DNA of 64,000 nucleotides from Kutzneria viridogrisea (GTDB taxonomy: Bacteria; Actinomycetota; Actinomycetes; Mycobacteriales; Pseudonocardiaceae), in the NCBI GenBank assembly GCA_014138725.1, contig JACJID010000006.1, positions 556,001 to 620,000 on the forward strand, written 5' to 3'. Both the position numbers and the translations under genes were made by a program. The notes under the pieces are model-generated. The model did no database searches. It was not told where the DNA came from and worked only from the letters and a program-made list of their open reading frames with translations. This document shows, in pieces, positions 15,538-23,604 of the stretch (positions are counted from its first letter, which is position 1; every line of letters begins with the position of its first letter).

Positions 15538-17583
15538 TCACACCAGGGCGTGCCTGCCCTCGGGCCGTTCCTCGGTGGCCTGGTCGATCAGCCGCCCGGC
15601 CACCCGGCTGATCGCGGCGTCCAGCTCGGCGCGGTCGCGGCTGCCCCAGTCCGCCAGCCGCTCGGCCAGCCAGTCCCGCCAGGCCGCCGACAACTTGCCG
15701 AACTCGGCCTGGCCCCGGTCGGTGTGCACCAGTTCCCCGTCCAGCACGGTCAGGTGCCCGCTGCGCTCCAGCGCCGAGAAGGCCGGTTCCAGCACCTGGC
15801 GCGGCACCCGCACGTCCTCGGCGATACCCGCCACCGTCGCGGGCTTGCCCAGCTTGTGGCGGAAGTGCACGCGCAGCAGGCACCACACGCCGCCCTCGTC
15901 CAGCTCCGTGCCCGCGCGGGACAGGATCGCGGGGGCCATCTTCCTGCGCTCGCGGAACATCAGCGTGGCGATCTGCCGCTCCAACTCGGCGTCACCCTCG
16001 CGCGACTCCGGCATGCCGAAGCCCTCGCCCACGTCGGCGGCACTGGCCCGCGAGGTGTCCCGCAGCGGCACTTCCTTGAAGAACAGGGCGACGAGCAGCG
16101 CGAGCAGACCCACCGGCGCGGCGTAGAGGAACACCGTGTGCAGCGAGTCCGCGTACGCCTGCACGAACGGTGCCCGCACCGCCTCGGGCAGTGCGTACAG
16201 GCCCTGTGGCACCTGGACCACGTGCGGGTCCACGCCCGCGGGCAGTGGGTGCGCGGCCAGCGTGCTCGCCATGTTGCCGGACAACTGGTTGGCGTAGATG
16301 GTGCCGAAGATGGCGGCGCCGAACGAGCTGCCGATCGAGCGCAGGAAGGTCACGCCCGAGGTCGCGACGCCCAGGTCCGAGTAGTCCACGGTGTTCTGCA
16401 CGGCGATGGTGAGGACCTGCATGCCCAGCCCGATGCCCACGCCGAGCACCAGCATGTACAGCGAGGAGGCCAGGATCCCGGTCTGGGTGTCCATCAGGGA
16501 CAGCAGGTACAGGCCCGCGGTCATGCCGATGGCCCCGGCGATGGGGAACACCCTGTACCGGCCCGTCTTGCTGATCACGTTGCCGGAGAAGATCGAGGCG
16601 ACGAGCAGGCCCAGCACCATCGGCAGCAGCCGCACACCGGAGGCGGTGGCCGAGGTGCCCTGCACGTACTGCATGTAGGTGGGCAGGTAGGACAGGGCAC
16701 CCAGCATGGCGAAGCCGACGATGAAGCTGAGGATGCCCGCCACGGTGAACACCGGGTTGGTGAACAGCCGCATCGGCAGCATGGGCTCCTTGGCCCGCAG
16801 TTCCACGAGCACGAACAGGCCCAGCAGCACGACCGACCCCACCGACATCCAGATGATCTCGGGGGAGTCCCAGGCGTAGGTGGTGCCGCCCCAGCTGGTG
16901 ACCAGGGTCAGCCCGGTGGCGGCCAGGCCGATCAGCAGGATGCCCAGGTAGTCCACCACCGGCTTGACCGCGGCGCGCACCGAGGGCATCGAGGCGGCCG
17001 CCACGATCAGCACCACCACGACCAGCGGGATGTTGACGTAGAAGGCCCAGCGCCAGGACAGGTGGTCCACGAACAGCCCGCCCAGCATCGGCCCGGCCAC
17101 GGTGACCACGCCGAACACCGAGCCGAGCATGCCCTGGTACTTGCCGCGCTCGCGCAGCGGGATGACGTCGGCGATCAGCGCGGTGGCGGTGACCATCAGC
17201 CCGCCGCCGCCGATGCCCTGCACCGCGCGCCAGATGATCAGCCAGGTCATGCTGTCGGCGAACCCGCAGAAGAACGAGCCGAGGCCGAAGACCACCACGG
17301 AGATCTGGAAGATCACCTTGCGGCCGAACAGGTCGCCGAACTTGCCGACCACCACGGTCATGATCGTCTCGGCGAGCAGGTACGCGGTGACCACCCAGGA
17401 CAGGTGGCCCGCCCCGCCCAGGTCCCCGACGATCGTCGGCAGGGCGGTGCCCACGATGGTCTGGTCCAGTGCCGCCAGCAGCATGCCCAGCAGCACCGTG
17501 CCGAACACGGCGTTGACCCGTGCCCTGCTGATCGGCGCGGGCCCCGCCGCACCCTGGTCGACCTCGGCCTGTGCAGTGGTCAT
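15538..17583 (-). CDS. DHA2-family (14-TM) MFS drug exporter with C-terminal winged-helix-like tail
   Basis: A 681-residue EmrB/QacA-type proton antiporter. LDQTIVGTALPTI (helix 1) and GKFGDLFGRKVIF (loop 2-3) are the DHA2 signatures, and about fourteen hydrophobic segments extend to residue ~535. The remaining ~145 residues are soluble; GGVWCLLRVHF, VAGIAEDVRVP and LEPAFSALERSGHL look like a MarR-type winged helix. Such tails occur in some actinobacterial pumps, with unknown role. ATG 17583 was chosen over a longer frame. A TetR-type palindrome lies in its promoter and the TetR gene is directly upstream. Confidence 0.88.
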   Translation of the reverse strand: MTTAQAEVDQGAAGPAPISRARVNAVFGTVLLGMLLAALDQTIVGTALPTIVGDLGGAGHLSWVVTAYLLAETIMTVVVGKFGDLFGRKVIFQISVVVFGLGSFFCGFADSMTWLIIWRAVQGIGGGGLMVTATALIADVIPLRERGKYQGMLGSVFGVVTVAGPMLGGLFVDHLSWRWAFYVNIPLVVVVLIVAAASMPSVRAAVKPVVDYLGILLIGLAATGLTLVTSWGGTTYAWDSPEIIWMSVGSVVLLGLFVLVELRAKEPMLPMRLFTNPVFTVAGILSFIVGFAMLGALSYLPTYMQYVQGTSATASGVRLLPMVLGLLVASIFSGNVISKTGRYRVFPIAGAIGMTAGLYLLSLMDTQTGILASSLYMLVLGVGIGLGMQVLTIAVQNTVDYSDLGVATSGVTFLRSIGSSFGAAIFGTIYANQLSGNMASTLAAHPLPAGVDPHVVQVPQGLYALPEAVRAPFVQAYADSLHTVFLYAAPVGLLALLVALFFKEVPLRDTSRASAADVGEGFGMPESREGDAELERQIATLMFRERRKMAPAILSRAGTELDEGGVWCLLRVHFRHKLGKPATVAGIAEDVRVPRQVLEPAFSALERSGHLTVLDGELVHTDRGQAEFGKLSAAWRDWLAERLADWGSRDRAELDAAISRVAGRLIDQATEERPEGRHALV

Positions 17584-17678
17584 GGCCCGCCCTCTCCGCT
17601 CGTGGAACCCGACCACACCGCAGCTCCGCCGTCACCGCAGCGGACATCACCCCAACGAGTGGCCCCGTGAGCGAGAGT

Positions 17679-17693
17679 ACAGAACAGTTCTGT
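17679..17693. promoter_or_regulatory. TetR operator ACAGAACAGTTCTGT before the MFS gene
   Basis: A perfect 7-1-7 palindrome sits 2 nt after the tetR stop codon and about 95 nt before the MFS start. On the minus strand a TACTCT -10 candidate follows immediately, so a bound repressor would block the promoter. Related AGAAC/GTTCT sites are common for TetR efflux regulators. Confidence 0.75.
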
Positions 17694-17694
17694 T

Positions 17695-18306
17695 TTATTC
17701 GCTGTGATCCGGGCCGCGCAGCAGCGGGGCGAGCACCCCGTCCACGATCCGGTCGAGCAGTTCCTCGGTCGGCTGGGTGCCCTTGAACAGCAGGTTCACC
17801 ATGGCCAGGCCCATCGGCAGGTCGGCGAGCAGTTCGGTGTCCACCGAGGCCGGGATCTCCCCCCTGGCCACCGCCGCCGCGAGCACCGCCTCCATCGGCG
17901 GCTCCGCACCCTGGCCCAGGGTCTGCGCCATCAGGTTCGCCAGCTCGGGATCCCGCCTGCTGCCCTCCAACAGGGCCAGCACCAGCCCCCGGGTGTCCCC
18001 GCGCAGGCCCGCGCGCAGCCACTGCCGGGACAGCTCCCGCACATCGTCCAGGTACGAACCGGTGTCCGGCAGGACCGGCTCCACCCTGGTCGCGTGCAGT
18101 GCGGCCACCAGCAGGTGCGCCTTGGACGGCCAGCGCTGGTAGAGGCTCGCCTTGCTGACGTGTGCCCGCTGGGCGAGCAGGTCCATGTTGAACCGCTCGT
18201 AGCCCACCTCCGCCACCACGTCCAGCGTCGCCTCGAACACCTCGCGCTGCCGCGCGGGGTCCTCCAGCGGCACCCGCCTGCGCCCCGTGCGCCCGCCCTC
18301 AGCCAC
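17695..18306 (-). CDS. TetR-family repressor of the MFS pump
   Basis: A 203-residue regulator whose HTH region is VFEATLDVVAEVGYERFNMD, then LLAQRAHVSKASLYQRWPSK, within residues 22-65. The C-terminal domain is typical of drug-responsive TetR proteins. GTG 18306 follows GGGAGG. It lies just upstream of the MFS gene on the same strand, with a palindromic operator between them, which indicates direct control of the exporter. The reverse-oriented BNR gene starts 67 nt away. Confidence 0.87.
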   Translation of the reverse strand: MAEGGRTGRRRVPLEDPARQREVFEATLDVVAEVGYERFNMDLLAQRAHVSKASLYQRWPSKAHLLVAALHATRVEPVLPDTGSYLDDVRELSRQWLRAGLRGDTRGLVLALLEGSRRDPELANLMAQTLGQGAEPPMEAVLAAAVARGEIPASVDTELLADLPMGLAMVNLLFKGTQPTEELLDRIVDGVLAPLLRGPDHSE

Positions 18307-18373
18307 CCGTTCGCCTCCCGGTCCGATCCGGCCAGGACAGTACTTGTCGGTGGCCGGTTGTAGCGTGCGTCAC

Positions 18374-19468
18374 ATGGCTGATGAACGCACGATCGTCGCC
18401 ATCGGGACCCGCAAGGGTCTCTGGTTGGCGACCAGTGAGGACAACCGGGCCCGTTGGCAGCTGACCGGCCCGCACAACCCGATGACCGCCGTCTACGCGG
18501 TGGCCGTGGACCCCAGACGGGCCAGGCCGCGGCTGCTGGTGGGCACGACGAGTGAGCACTTCGGGCCGACCGTGGTCACCAGTGACGACCTGGGCCGCAC
18601 CTGGCGGGAACCCGACCAGCCGCCGCTGGCGTTCCCCGAGGACACCGGCGCCGCTCTGGGCAGGGTGTGGCAGCTGACGCCGGGGCCCGCCTGCGAGCCG
18701 GAGGTGGTCTACGCCGGGGTCGAGCCCTCGGCGCTGTTCCGCTCCGAGGACGGCGGCCTGACCTACGAGCTGGTGCGCGGCCTGTGGGAGCACGAGCACC
18801 GGCCCGACTGGGGCGCCGGCTACGGAGGACAGGCCATCCACACCGTGCTGCCGCACCCCACGCGGCCGGAGTCGATCACCGTGGCCATGTCCACCGGTGG
18901 GGTGTACCGCTCCGAGGACCGCGGTGCGAGCTGGCACGCGGCCAACCGCGGCATCCAGGCCGGGTTCCTGCCCGAGCGCTACCCGGAGTTCGGGCAGTGC
19001 GTGCACAAGGTCGCCAGGCACCCGGATCGGCCGGAGCGGTTCTTCCTACAGAACCACGGCGGGGTGTACCGCAGTGAGGACGACGCCGCGAGCTGGCAGT
19101 CCATCGCCGAGGGGCTGCCCTCGGACTTCGGCTTCACAGTGGTCGTCCACCCGCACCAACCGGACACGGTGTACACCTTCCCGCTGATCGCCGACGAGAA
19201 CCGGTTCGCACCCGAGGGCCGCTGCCGGGTCTACCGCAGCGAGGACGCTGGCCGCAGCTGGCAGGCGTTGCAGCGAGGGCTGCCCGAGGCGGGGTTCTAC
19301 TCCACGGTGCTGCGGGACGCGATGTGCACCGACGATGCCGAGACCGCGGGCCTCTACTTCGGCTCCCGCTCCGGCGAGGTGTACGCCAGCCGGGACGAGG
19401 GCCAGAGCTGGCAGGTGATCGCCAAACACCTGCCCGACGTGCTGTGCGTCCGCGCGGCCACGGTCTAG
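18374..19468 (+). CDS. BNR/sortilin-like beta-propeller protein
   Basis: A 364-residue cytosolic beta-propeller with at least five Asp-box-type repeats (SEDGGLTYE, SEDRGASW, SEDDAASW, SEDAGRSW, SRDEGQSW). It resembles sialidase-like or YCF48-like proteins, but sialidase catalytic arginines were not recognised and there is no signal peptide. ATG 18374 lies 7 nt after TAGCGT, a leaderless pattern. A MoaD/ThiS-like gene begins 9 nt after the stop; this pair probably forms an operon and suggests a shared, unknown sulfur-carrier function. Confidence 0.8.
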   Translation: MADERTIVAIGTRKGLWLATSEDNRARWQLTGPHNPMTAVYAVAVDPRRARPRLLVGTTSEHFGPTVVTSDDLGRTWREPDQPPLAFPEDTGAALGRVWQLTPGPACEPEVVYAGVEPSALFRSEDGGLTYELVRGLWEHEHRPDWGAGYGGQAIHTVLPHPTRPESITVAMSTGGVYRSEDRGASWHAANRGIQAGFLPERYPEFGQCVHKVARHPDRPERFFLQNHGGVYRSEDDAASWQSIAEGLPSDFGFTVVVHPHQPDTVYTFPLIADENRFAPEGRCRVYRSEDAGRSWQALQRGLPEAGFYSTVLRDAMCTDDAETAGLYFGSRSGEVYASRDEGQSWQVIAKHLPDVLCVRAATV

Positions 19469-19477
19469 GCGGCCGCG

Positions 19478-19762
19478 GTGCTGGTCGTCCTGTTGCTGCC
19501 CGGAGTGCTGCGTCCGCACGCGGGCGGCAACGCGAAGCTGGAGGTCGAGGTCGGTGAACCGGCCACGGTGGGCGCACTGCTCGACGTGGTGGCAGCCCGG
19601 TATCCGTTGCTGGAGCGCAGGTTGCGTGACGAGCGACGGGTGCTGCGCAGGTACGTCAACGTGTACGTGGGAGGTGAGGAGTGCCGACAACTGAACGGCG
19701 CGGACACGGCGCTGACTGAGGGGGCCGAGGTACAGGTGATCCCGTCGGTGGCTGGCGGCTAG
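19478..19762 (+). CDS. MoaD/ThiS-family sulfur-carrier-like protein
   Basis: A 94-residue beta-grasp protein with LLLPGVLRPHAGG at the start, RYVNVYVGGEECR in the middle and the C-terminal VIPSVAGG needed for thiocarboxylation. It is a distant paralogue of the cysO product at the left edge, but ends exactly at the diglycine. It follows the BNR protein in one operon, with no cysM, moa or thi gene nearby, so its acceptor is unknown. Its TAG stop lies inside the terminal repeat of the MITE-like element. Confidence 0.85.
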   Translation: MLVVLLLPGVLRPHAGGNAKLEVEVGEPATVGALLDVVAARYPLLERRLRDERRVLRRYVNVYVGGEECRQLNGADTALTEGAEVQVIPSVAGG

Positions 19763-19927
19763 TGCGGTGTCCGGCAACCCTCGCCGGCCCTTCCGCGCCC
19801 AGGCGGCGCCTCGCCGCACCGCCCCCGCGCCCCCATACAACCAGTATGAAGACGCGGGGCCGGCACGCCGATCCATCCACCTGGACCGCGAAATCACCCG
19901 ACGAGGATTTTGGACACCGCACTAGGG
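19757..19927. mobile_element. MITE-like hairpin element with CTAG flanks
   Basis: Inverted repeats CTAGTGCGGTGTCC (19759-19772) and GGACACCGCACTAG (19912-19925) flank about 140 bp. The similarity continues inward imperfectly for a further ~35 nt, and a small CATAC-N5-GTATG hairpin marks the centre. If the CTAG copies are target duplications, the element is TGCGGTGTCC to its complement. It encodes nothing and supplies TAG stop codons to both convergent neighbours. A large bidirectional terminator is the alternative reading. Confidence 0.55.
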
Positions 19928-21619
19928 AGCGGGCTGCGGAGTACCCCAGGCGTGCACCAGTTCGGCGTACAGCGGCGACCTGGCGAGCACCTCGGTGTGG
20001 CTGCCCAGCACCGGTTGGCCGCCGTCCATCAGCAGGACCCGGTCGGCCCGCACGGCCGAGCTGAGCCGGTGCGCGATCACCACCAGCGTGCCGCCGCGAT
20101 CGGCCATCGCCTGCTCCACCACGGCCTCGGCCGCTGGGTCCAGGTGGCAGGTCGCCTCGTCCAGCACCACGATCCTGGCCGCCGACACGTGCACCCGTGC
20201 CGCCGCGAGTAGCTGCCGCTCCCCGGCGGACAGCTCGGTGCCGCCGTGCCCAACCCGCCCGCCCAGGCCGCCCAGCCGGGTCACCAGGTCGGCCGCGCCC
20301 ACGGCGCACGCGGCCGCTGTCAGCTCCGGGTCGCTGGCCTCCGGGCGCAGGTACGCCAGGTTCTCCCGGACGGTGCCGGTGAACACGTACGCCTCCTGCG
20401 GCACCAGGGTCACCAGCTCGCGCAACTGGTCGGCGGCGATGTCGCGCACCGGCACGCCACCGAGCAGCACGCTGCCCGAGCGTGGGCTGAGCACCCCGGT
20501 GATCAGCGCCGCCAGGGTGGACTTGCCGATGCCGCTGGGGCCGATCACCGCCAGGTGCGTGTTCTCCGGCACGGTCAGGTCCAGGCCGGCGACCACCGGC
20601 GTGGCGTCCAGGCTCCAGCCGAAGGTCAGGTCCCGCACCGTGATCGCGTGCCCGAACGGCACCTGCGGCTCGCCGGGCCGGGCCTGCTGGACCGGCGCGC
20701 GGTCGCCGGTCAGCCTGCGCAGGGTCACCGCCAGCCGCAGCACCGAGGAGCCCATGGTCACCAGCAGCGAGTGCAGGGCGGGCTGCACGCTGGTGGTCAG
20801 GTAGGTGACGGCACCCGCCACCGCGCCGGCCGTCAGCTGCCCGGAGCGGACCAGACCGGGGGCCAGCAGGAGCACGAGCGCCAGCGGAACGATCCCGCCC
20901 AGCGCCACCAGCAGGATCCGCACCGCCCCGGCACGGGCCAGGCGCACCGCGGCCTCCTGCTGGCGGGCGATCTCGGTGTCGACCGCGGCGCGCGCGACCT
21001 GCTGCGCCCCGCATGCGGCCACGTCACGCAGCCCGCCATACACCCCGCCGACCACGCGGGCGGCTTGCTCATCGGCGACCGCGACGGCCCGCTGCCGGGC
21101 GACCAGCGTGCGCAGCAGCACGGCGAACAGCACCAGCGCGGCGGCTATCGGGGCGGCCACGGGCAGCGCCAACTGGGGCGCCGTGCTGAGCAGACCCGCC
21201 AGCGCGGCGACCGTGGTGACGACGAACGCCCTGCCCTGCACCAGCAAACCCGCGGTGACGTCACGGACCACCTCGACGTGCCGGGTGATGCGGGCGACCA
21301 CCGCGGCGTCCGGCGTGCCGCCACCGTGCAGCACCCCGCGCACCACGGCGGTGACCAACTCGTCGCGCACTGGTTCGACCACGCTGCCCAGCCGGTGGAA
21401 GACCTGCCGCGAGCCGAGCGCACCGAGTGCGGACAGCGCGCCGAACAGGCCGAGCCAGCCGAGCCCGCGCCACAGCGAACCGGCGGCGAAGCCCTGGTCG
21501 ATGGCCAGGGACACGAGTCGTCCGGACAGGAACGCGGGCACGCCCTCCAGCAGGGACCACAGCGCCAGCACGAGCAATGCGCGTCGGGTGCGGCCCAGTG
21601 CCGCCAGGTACTCGCGCAT
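19922..21619 (-). CDS. ABC half-transporter of the lanthipeptide cluster (second)
   Basis: A 565-residue fused membrane/ATPase subunit: about six hydrophobic segments to residue ~310, then an ATPase with Walker A GPSGIGKST (about 370), signature LSAGERQLL and Walker B RIVVLDEATCHLD. It follows the other half-transporter after a 4-nt gap, so the two likely form a heterodimer. In ram/amf clusters such a pair exports the modified peptide. No peptidase C39 domain is present, so leader removal must occur elsewhere. Its TAG stop falls in the MITE-like repeat. Confidence 0.9.
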   Translation of the reverse strand: MREYLAALGRTRRALLVLALWSLLEGVPAFLSGRLVSLAIDQGFAAGSLWRGLGWLGLFGALSALGALGSRQVFHRLGSVVEPVRDELVTAVVRGVLHGGGTPDAAVVARITRHVEVVRDVTAGLLVQGRAFVVTTVAALAGLLSTAPQLALPVAAPIAAALVLFAVLLRTLVARQRAVAVADEQAARVVGGVYGGLRDVAACGAQQVARAAVDTEIARQQEAAVRLARAGAVRILLVALGGIVPLALVLLLAPGLVRSGQLTAGAVAGAVTYLTTSVQPALHSLLVTMGSSVLRLAVTLRRLTGDRAPVQQARPGEPQVPFGHAITVRDLTFGWSLDATPVVAGLDLTVPENTHLAVIGPSGIGKSTLAALITGVLSPRSGSVLLGGVPVRDIAADQLRELVTLVPQEAYVFTGTVRENLAYLRPEASDPELTAAACAVGAADLVTRLGGLGGRVGHGGTELSAGERQLLAAARVHVSAARIVVLDEATCHLDPAAEAVVEQAMADRGGTLVVIAHRLSSAVRADRVLLMDGGQPVLGSHTEVLARSPLYAELVHAWGTPQPAP

Positions 21620-21623
21620 CGAC

Positions 21624-23291
21624 TCAGGCCTCCGCGAAGACGGCGCGGTACTCGGGGTCCTGCCACAGCAGCTCGTGCGCTCCGGTGGCGCGGACCGAGC
21701 CGTCGGCCAGCCACACCACGAGGTCCGCGCGGGCCGCCGTGGTGCTGCGGTGGGTCACCACCAGCCGGGTGCGTCCGGGCAGCGAGTCGGTGATCGCGGT
21801 GGCCAGCCGCACCTCGGTCACGGTGTCCACACTGGAGGTCGCGTCGTCGAGCACGAGCACGCGCGGTGAGCCCACCAGCGCGCGGGCCAGTCCCACGCGC
21901 TGCGCCTCACCGCCGGACATCGGCGCCTCGGCCAGCGGAGTGTCGTAGCCCTCGGGCAGCCGCAGGATCGCGTCGTCCACCTGCGCGGCCCTGCCCGCCG
22001 CACGGATGGCCCGCTCGTCGGCGGCACGCCCGTAGCCGATCGCCTCGCCGACCGTGCCGCCGAGCAGCACCGGTCGCTCGAAGGCGAATCCCACGGCGCC
22101 GCGCAGGCCCTCGGGCCTCAGTTCTCGCAGCGGCACGCCGTCCAGGGTGACGACCCCGGCCGTCGGTTCGGCCAAACCCGCGGCCAGCGCGGCCAGCGTG
22201 GACTTGCCGGTACCGGACCGCCCCACCACGGCGATCACCTGGCCCGCGGGCAGCAGCAGGTCGACGCCCTCCAGCGGGCCAGCCGAAACCCCTTGCAGCG
22301 CAAGCACACCGGGGCCGTCCGGCAGCGGCCTGCCACCGGGCTCCGGACTGGGCACGGCGAGCACCTCGGACAGCCGCTCCGCACTGGCCCTGGCCCGCGC
22401 CACGGTCATCAGCTGCGGGGCGTACTGGGTCAGGCCCATGCCCATCGCGGCGTAACCCAGCGCCGCCAAGGCCTGTCCCACGGTCAGCTGGCCGTTCACC
22501 ACGCCGACCCCGGCGGCGGCCAGCACCACGATCTCCACACCGGGACCGAGCAGCGCCGAGTTCCACACCATCGTCGCCTGCGAGGACCACAGCGCGGCCC
22601 CGGCCTCGCCCAGCCCGGGCAGCGGTCGCAGCACGCGCCGCACCTCGCGCTCGGCCGTGCGGGTCGCGGTGATCGTGCGCAGCCCCAGTACGGCCTCCAG
22701 GAACCTGGCGGACAGCTCCGCCGCGGCCGTGCGGTACGCCGTTACCTGCTGGGCGGTGTTGCGCAGGTAGGCCCGCGCCACGAACACCGCGAGCGGCATG
22801 CTCACCGCGAAGACCACGGCCAGGGTCCAGTGCAGCAAGGCCAGTGCGACCACAGCGCCCGCTGACAGCAAAGTCGATGCGGCGAACTGCACCATCAGCA
22901 CGCCTGCGGACCCGGTCTCCACCGGGTCGTTGACCATCCGGCTCACCGCGTCGCCTGCGGCGAACCGCTCGCGGTCGGCGGGCCGCAGCGCCAGCAGCGC
23001 GTCGATCAGCTTGTGGCGCAACCAGGTAGTGCTCGCCGCCACGCACTTGGTCACGGCGATGCCGGTCAGTGACTCCGTGCCGACCAGCACCAGCGCGGTA
23101 CCCGCGAACAGCAGTGCGGACGCCCCGTCCCCGGTGCCCGACAGCGCCGCGTCGACCCCGGCTGCCATCGCGTCGGGCAGCAGCAGGCTCGCCGCGGTAC
23201 CCGCCGCGCTGATCAGCGCCATCGCCGCCAGCCAGCCGCGCGGGCGCAGCGCCGCGGTCAGCAGCAGCCGGTCGCCCCTGCTCCGCAGCAC
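21624..23291 (-). CDS. ABC half-transporter of the lanthipeptide cluster (first)
   Basis: A 555-residue membrane/ATPase subunit with Walker A GRSGTGKST, signature MSGGEAQRVGLARALV and Walker B VLVLDDATSSVD. Walker B here has DD where the partner has DE, so the catalytic glutamate is replaced by Asp; in heterodimeric exporters one site is often degenerate. GTG 23291 has AAGGAG 6 nt ahead. It lies downstream of the precursor gene and its 18-bp hairpin. Export of the mature class III peptide is the inferred role. Confidence 0.9.
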   Translation of the reverse strand: MLRSRGDRLLLTAALRPRGWLAAMALISAAGTAASLLLPDAMAAGVDAALSGTGDGASALLFAGTALVLVGTESLTGIAVTKCVAASTTWLRHKLIDALLALRPADRERFAAGDAVSRMVNDPVETGSAGVLMVQFAASTLLSAGAVVALALLHWTLAVVFAVSMPLAVFVARAYLRNTAQQVTAYRTAAAELSARFLEAVLGLRTITATRTAEREVRRVLRPLPGLGEAGAALWSSQATMVWNSALLGPGVEIVVLAAAGVGVVNGQLTVGQALAALGYAAMGMGLTQYAPQLMTVARARASAERLSEVLAVPSPEPGGRPLPDGPGVLALQGVSAGPLEGVDLLLPAGQVIAVVGRSGTGKSTLAALAAGLAEPTAGVVTLDGVPLRELRPEGLRGAVGFAFERPVLLGGTVGEAIGYGRAADERAIRAAGRAAQVDDAILRLPEGYDTPLAEAPMSGGEAQRVGLARALVGSPRVLVLDDATSSVDTVTEVRLATAITDSLPGRTRLVVTHRSTTAARADLVVWLADGSVRATGAHELLWQDPEYRAVFAEA

Positions 23292-23319
23292 GTCAACTCC
23301 TTGCCAGAGAAGGAAAACA

Positions 23320-23368
23320 ACCGCGGGTGGGAGGGCCGCGGTGGCCCTGGGGCCCTCCCACCCGCGGT
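23320..23368 (-). terminator. 18-bp hairpin between precursor gene and transporter genes
   Basis: Arms 23320-23337 and 23351-23368 (ACCGCGGGTGGGAGGGCC and its complement) pair perfectly around a 13-nt loop, 26 nt after the precursor stop. In an otherwise continuous minus-strand operon it probably acts as a partial terminator or RNA-stabilising stem, so that precursor mRNA exceeds exporter mRNA. No U-tract is present. Confidence 0.8.
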
Positions 23369-23393
23369 CAGCAGACCACGACTACCGCGAGGA

Positions 23394-23528
23394 TCAGACC
23401 TCGCAGAGCAGCAGCGACAGGCCGCTGGCGCCGCCGCAGCCGGAGACGCTCAGGTGGCTGCCGCCGCCGTGGCCGCCACAACCGTGGGTGGGGGCCTCCA
23501 TGGCCTGCAGGTCGAGGACAAGCTCCAT
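23394..23528 (-). CDS. lanA: Class III lanthipeptide precursor, SapB-like
   Basis: A 44-residue peptide. The leader MELVLDLQAMEAP carries the LxLQxME-type box bound by class III synthetases. The core contains two labionin/lanthionine motifs S-x2-S-x3-C: Ser24-Ser27-Cys31 (SHLSVSGC) and Ser35-Ser38-Cys42 (SGLSLLLC). The second resembles the SapB ring SRASLLLC. A Gly/His-rich stretch with an extra Cys17 separates leader and core. GGAG lies 9 nt before the ATG. It sits 76 nt after the synthetase gene and before two exporter genes, as ramS lies between ramC and ramAB. The product may be a hydrophobic surface peptide; the activity is inferred. Confidence 0.9.
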   Translation of the reverse strand: MELVLDLQAMEAPTHGCGGHGGGSHLSVSGCGGASGLSLLLCEV

Positions 23529-23604
23529 CTTCCGCACTCCTTCTGTCGGTGTTTCTCGTTGGCCAACCAGGTGTTCCCGGCTGACCGGTCTGTGGCGGGC
23601 CGGT

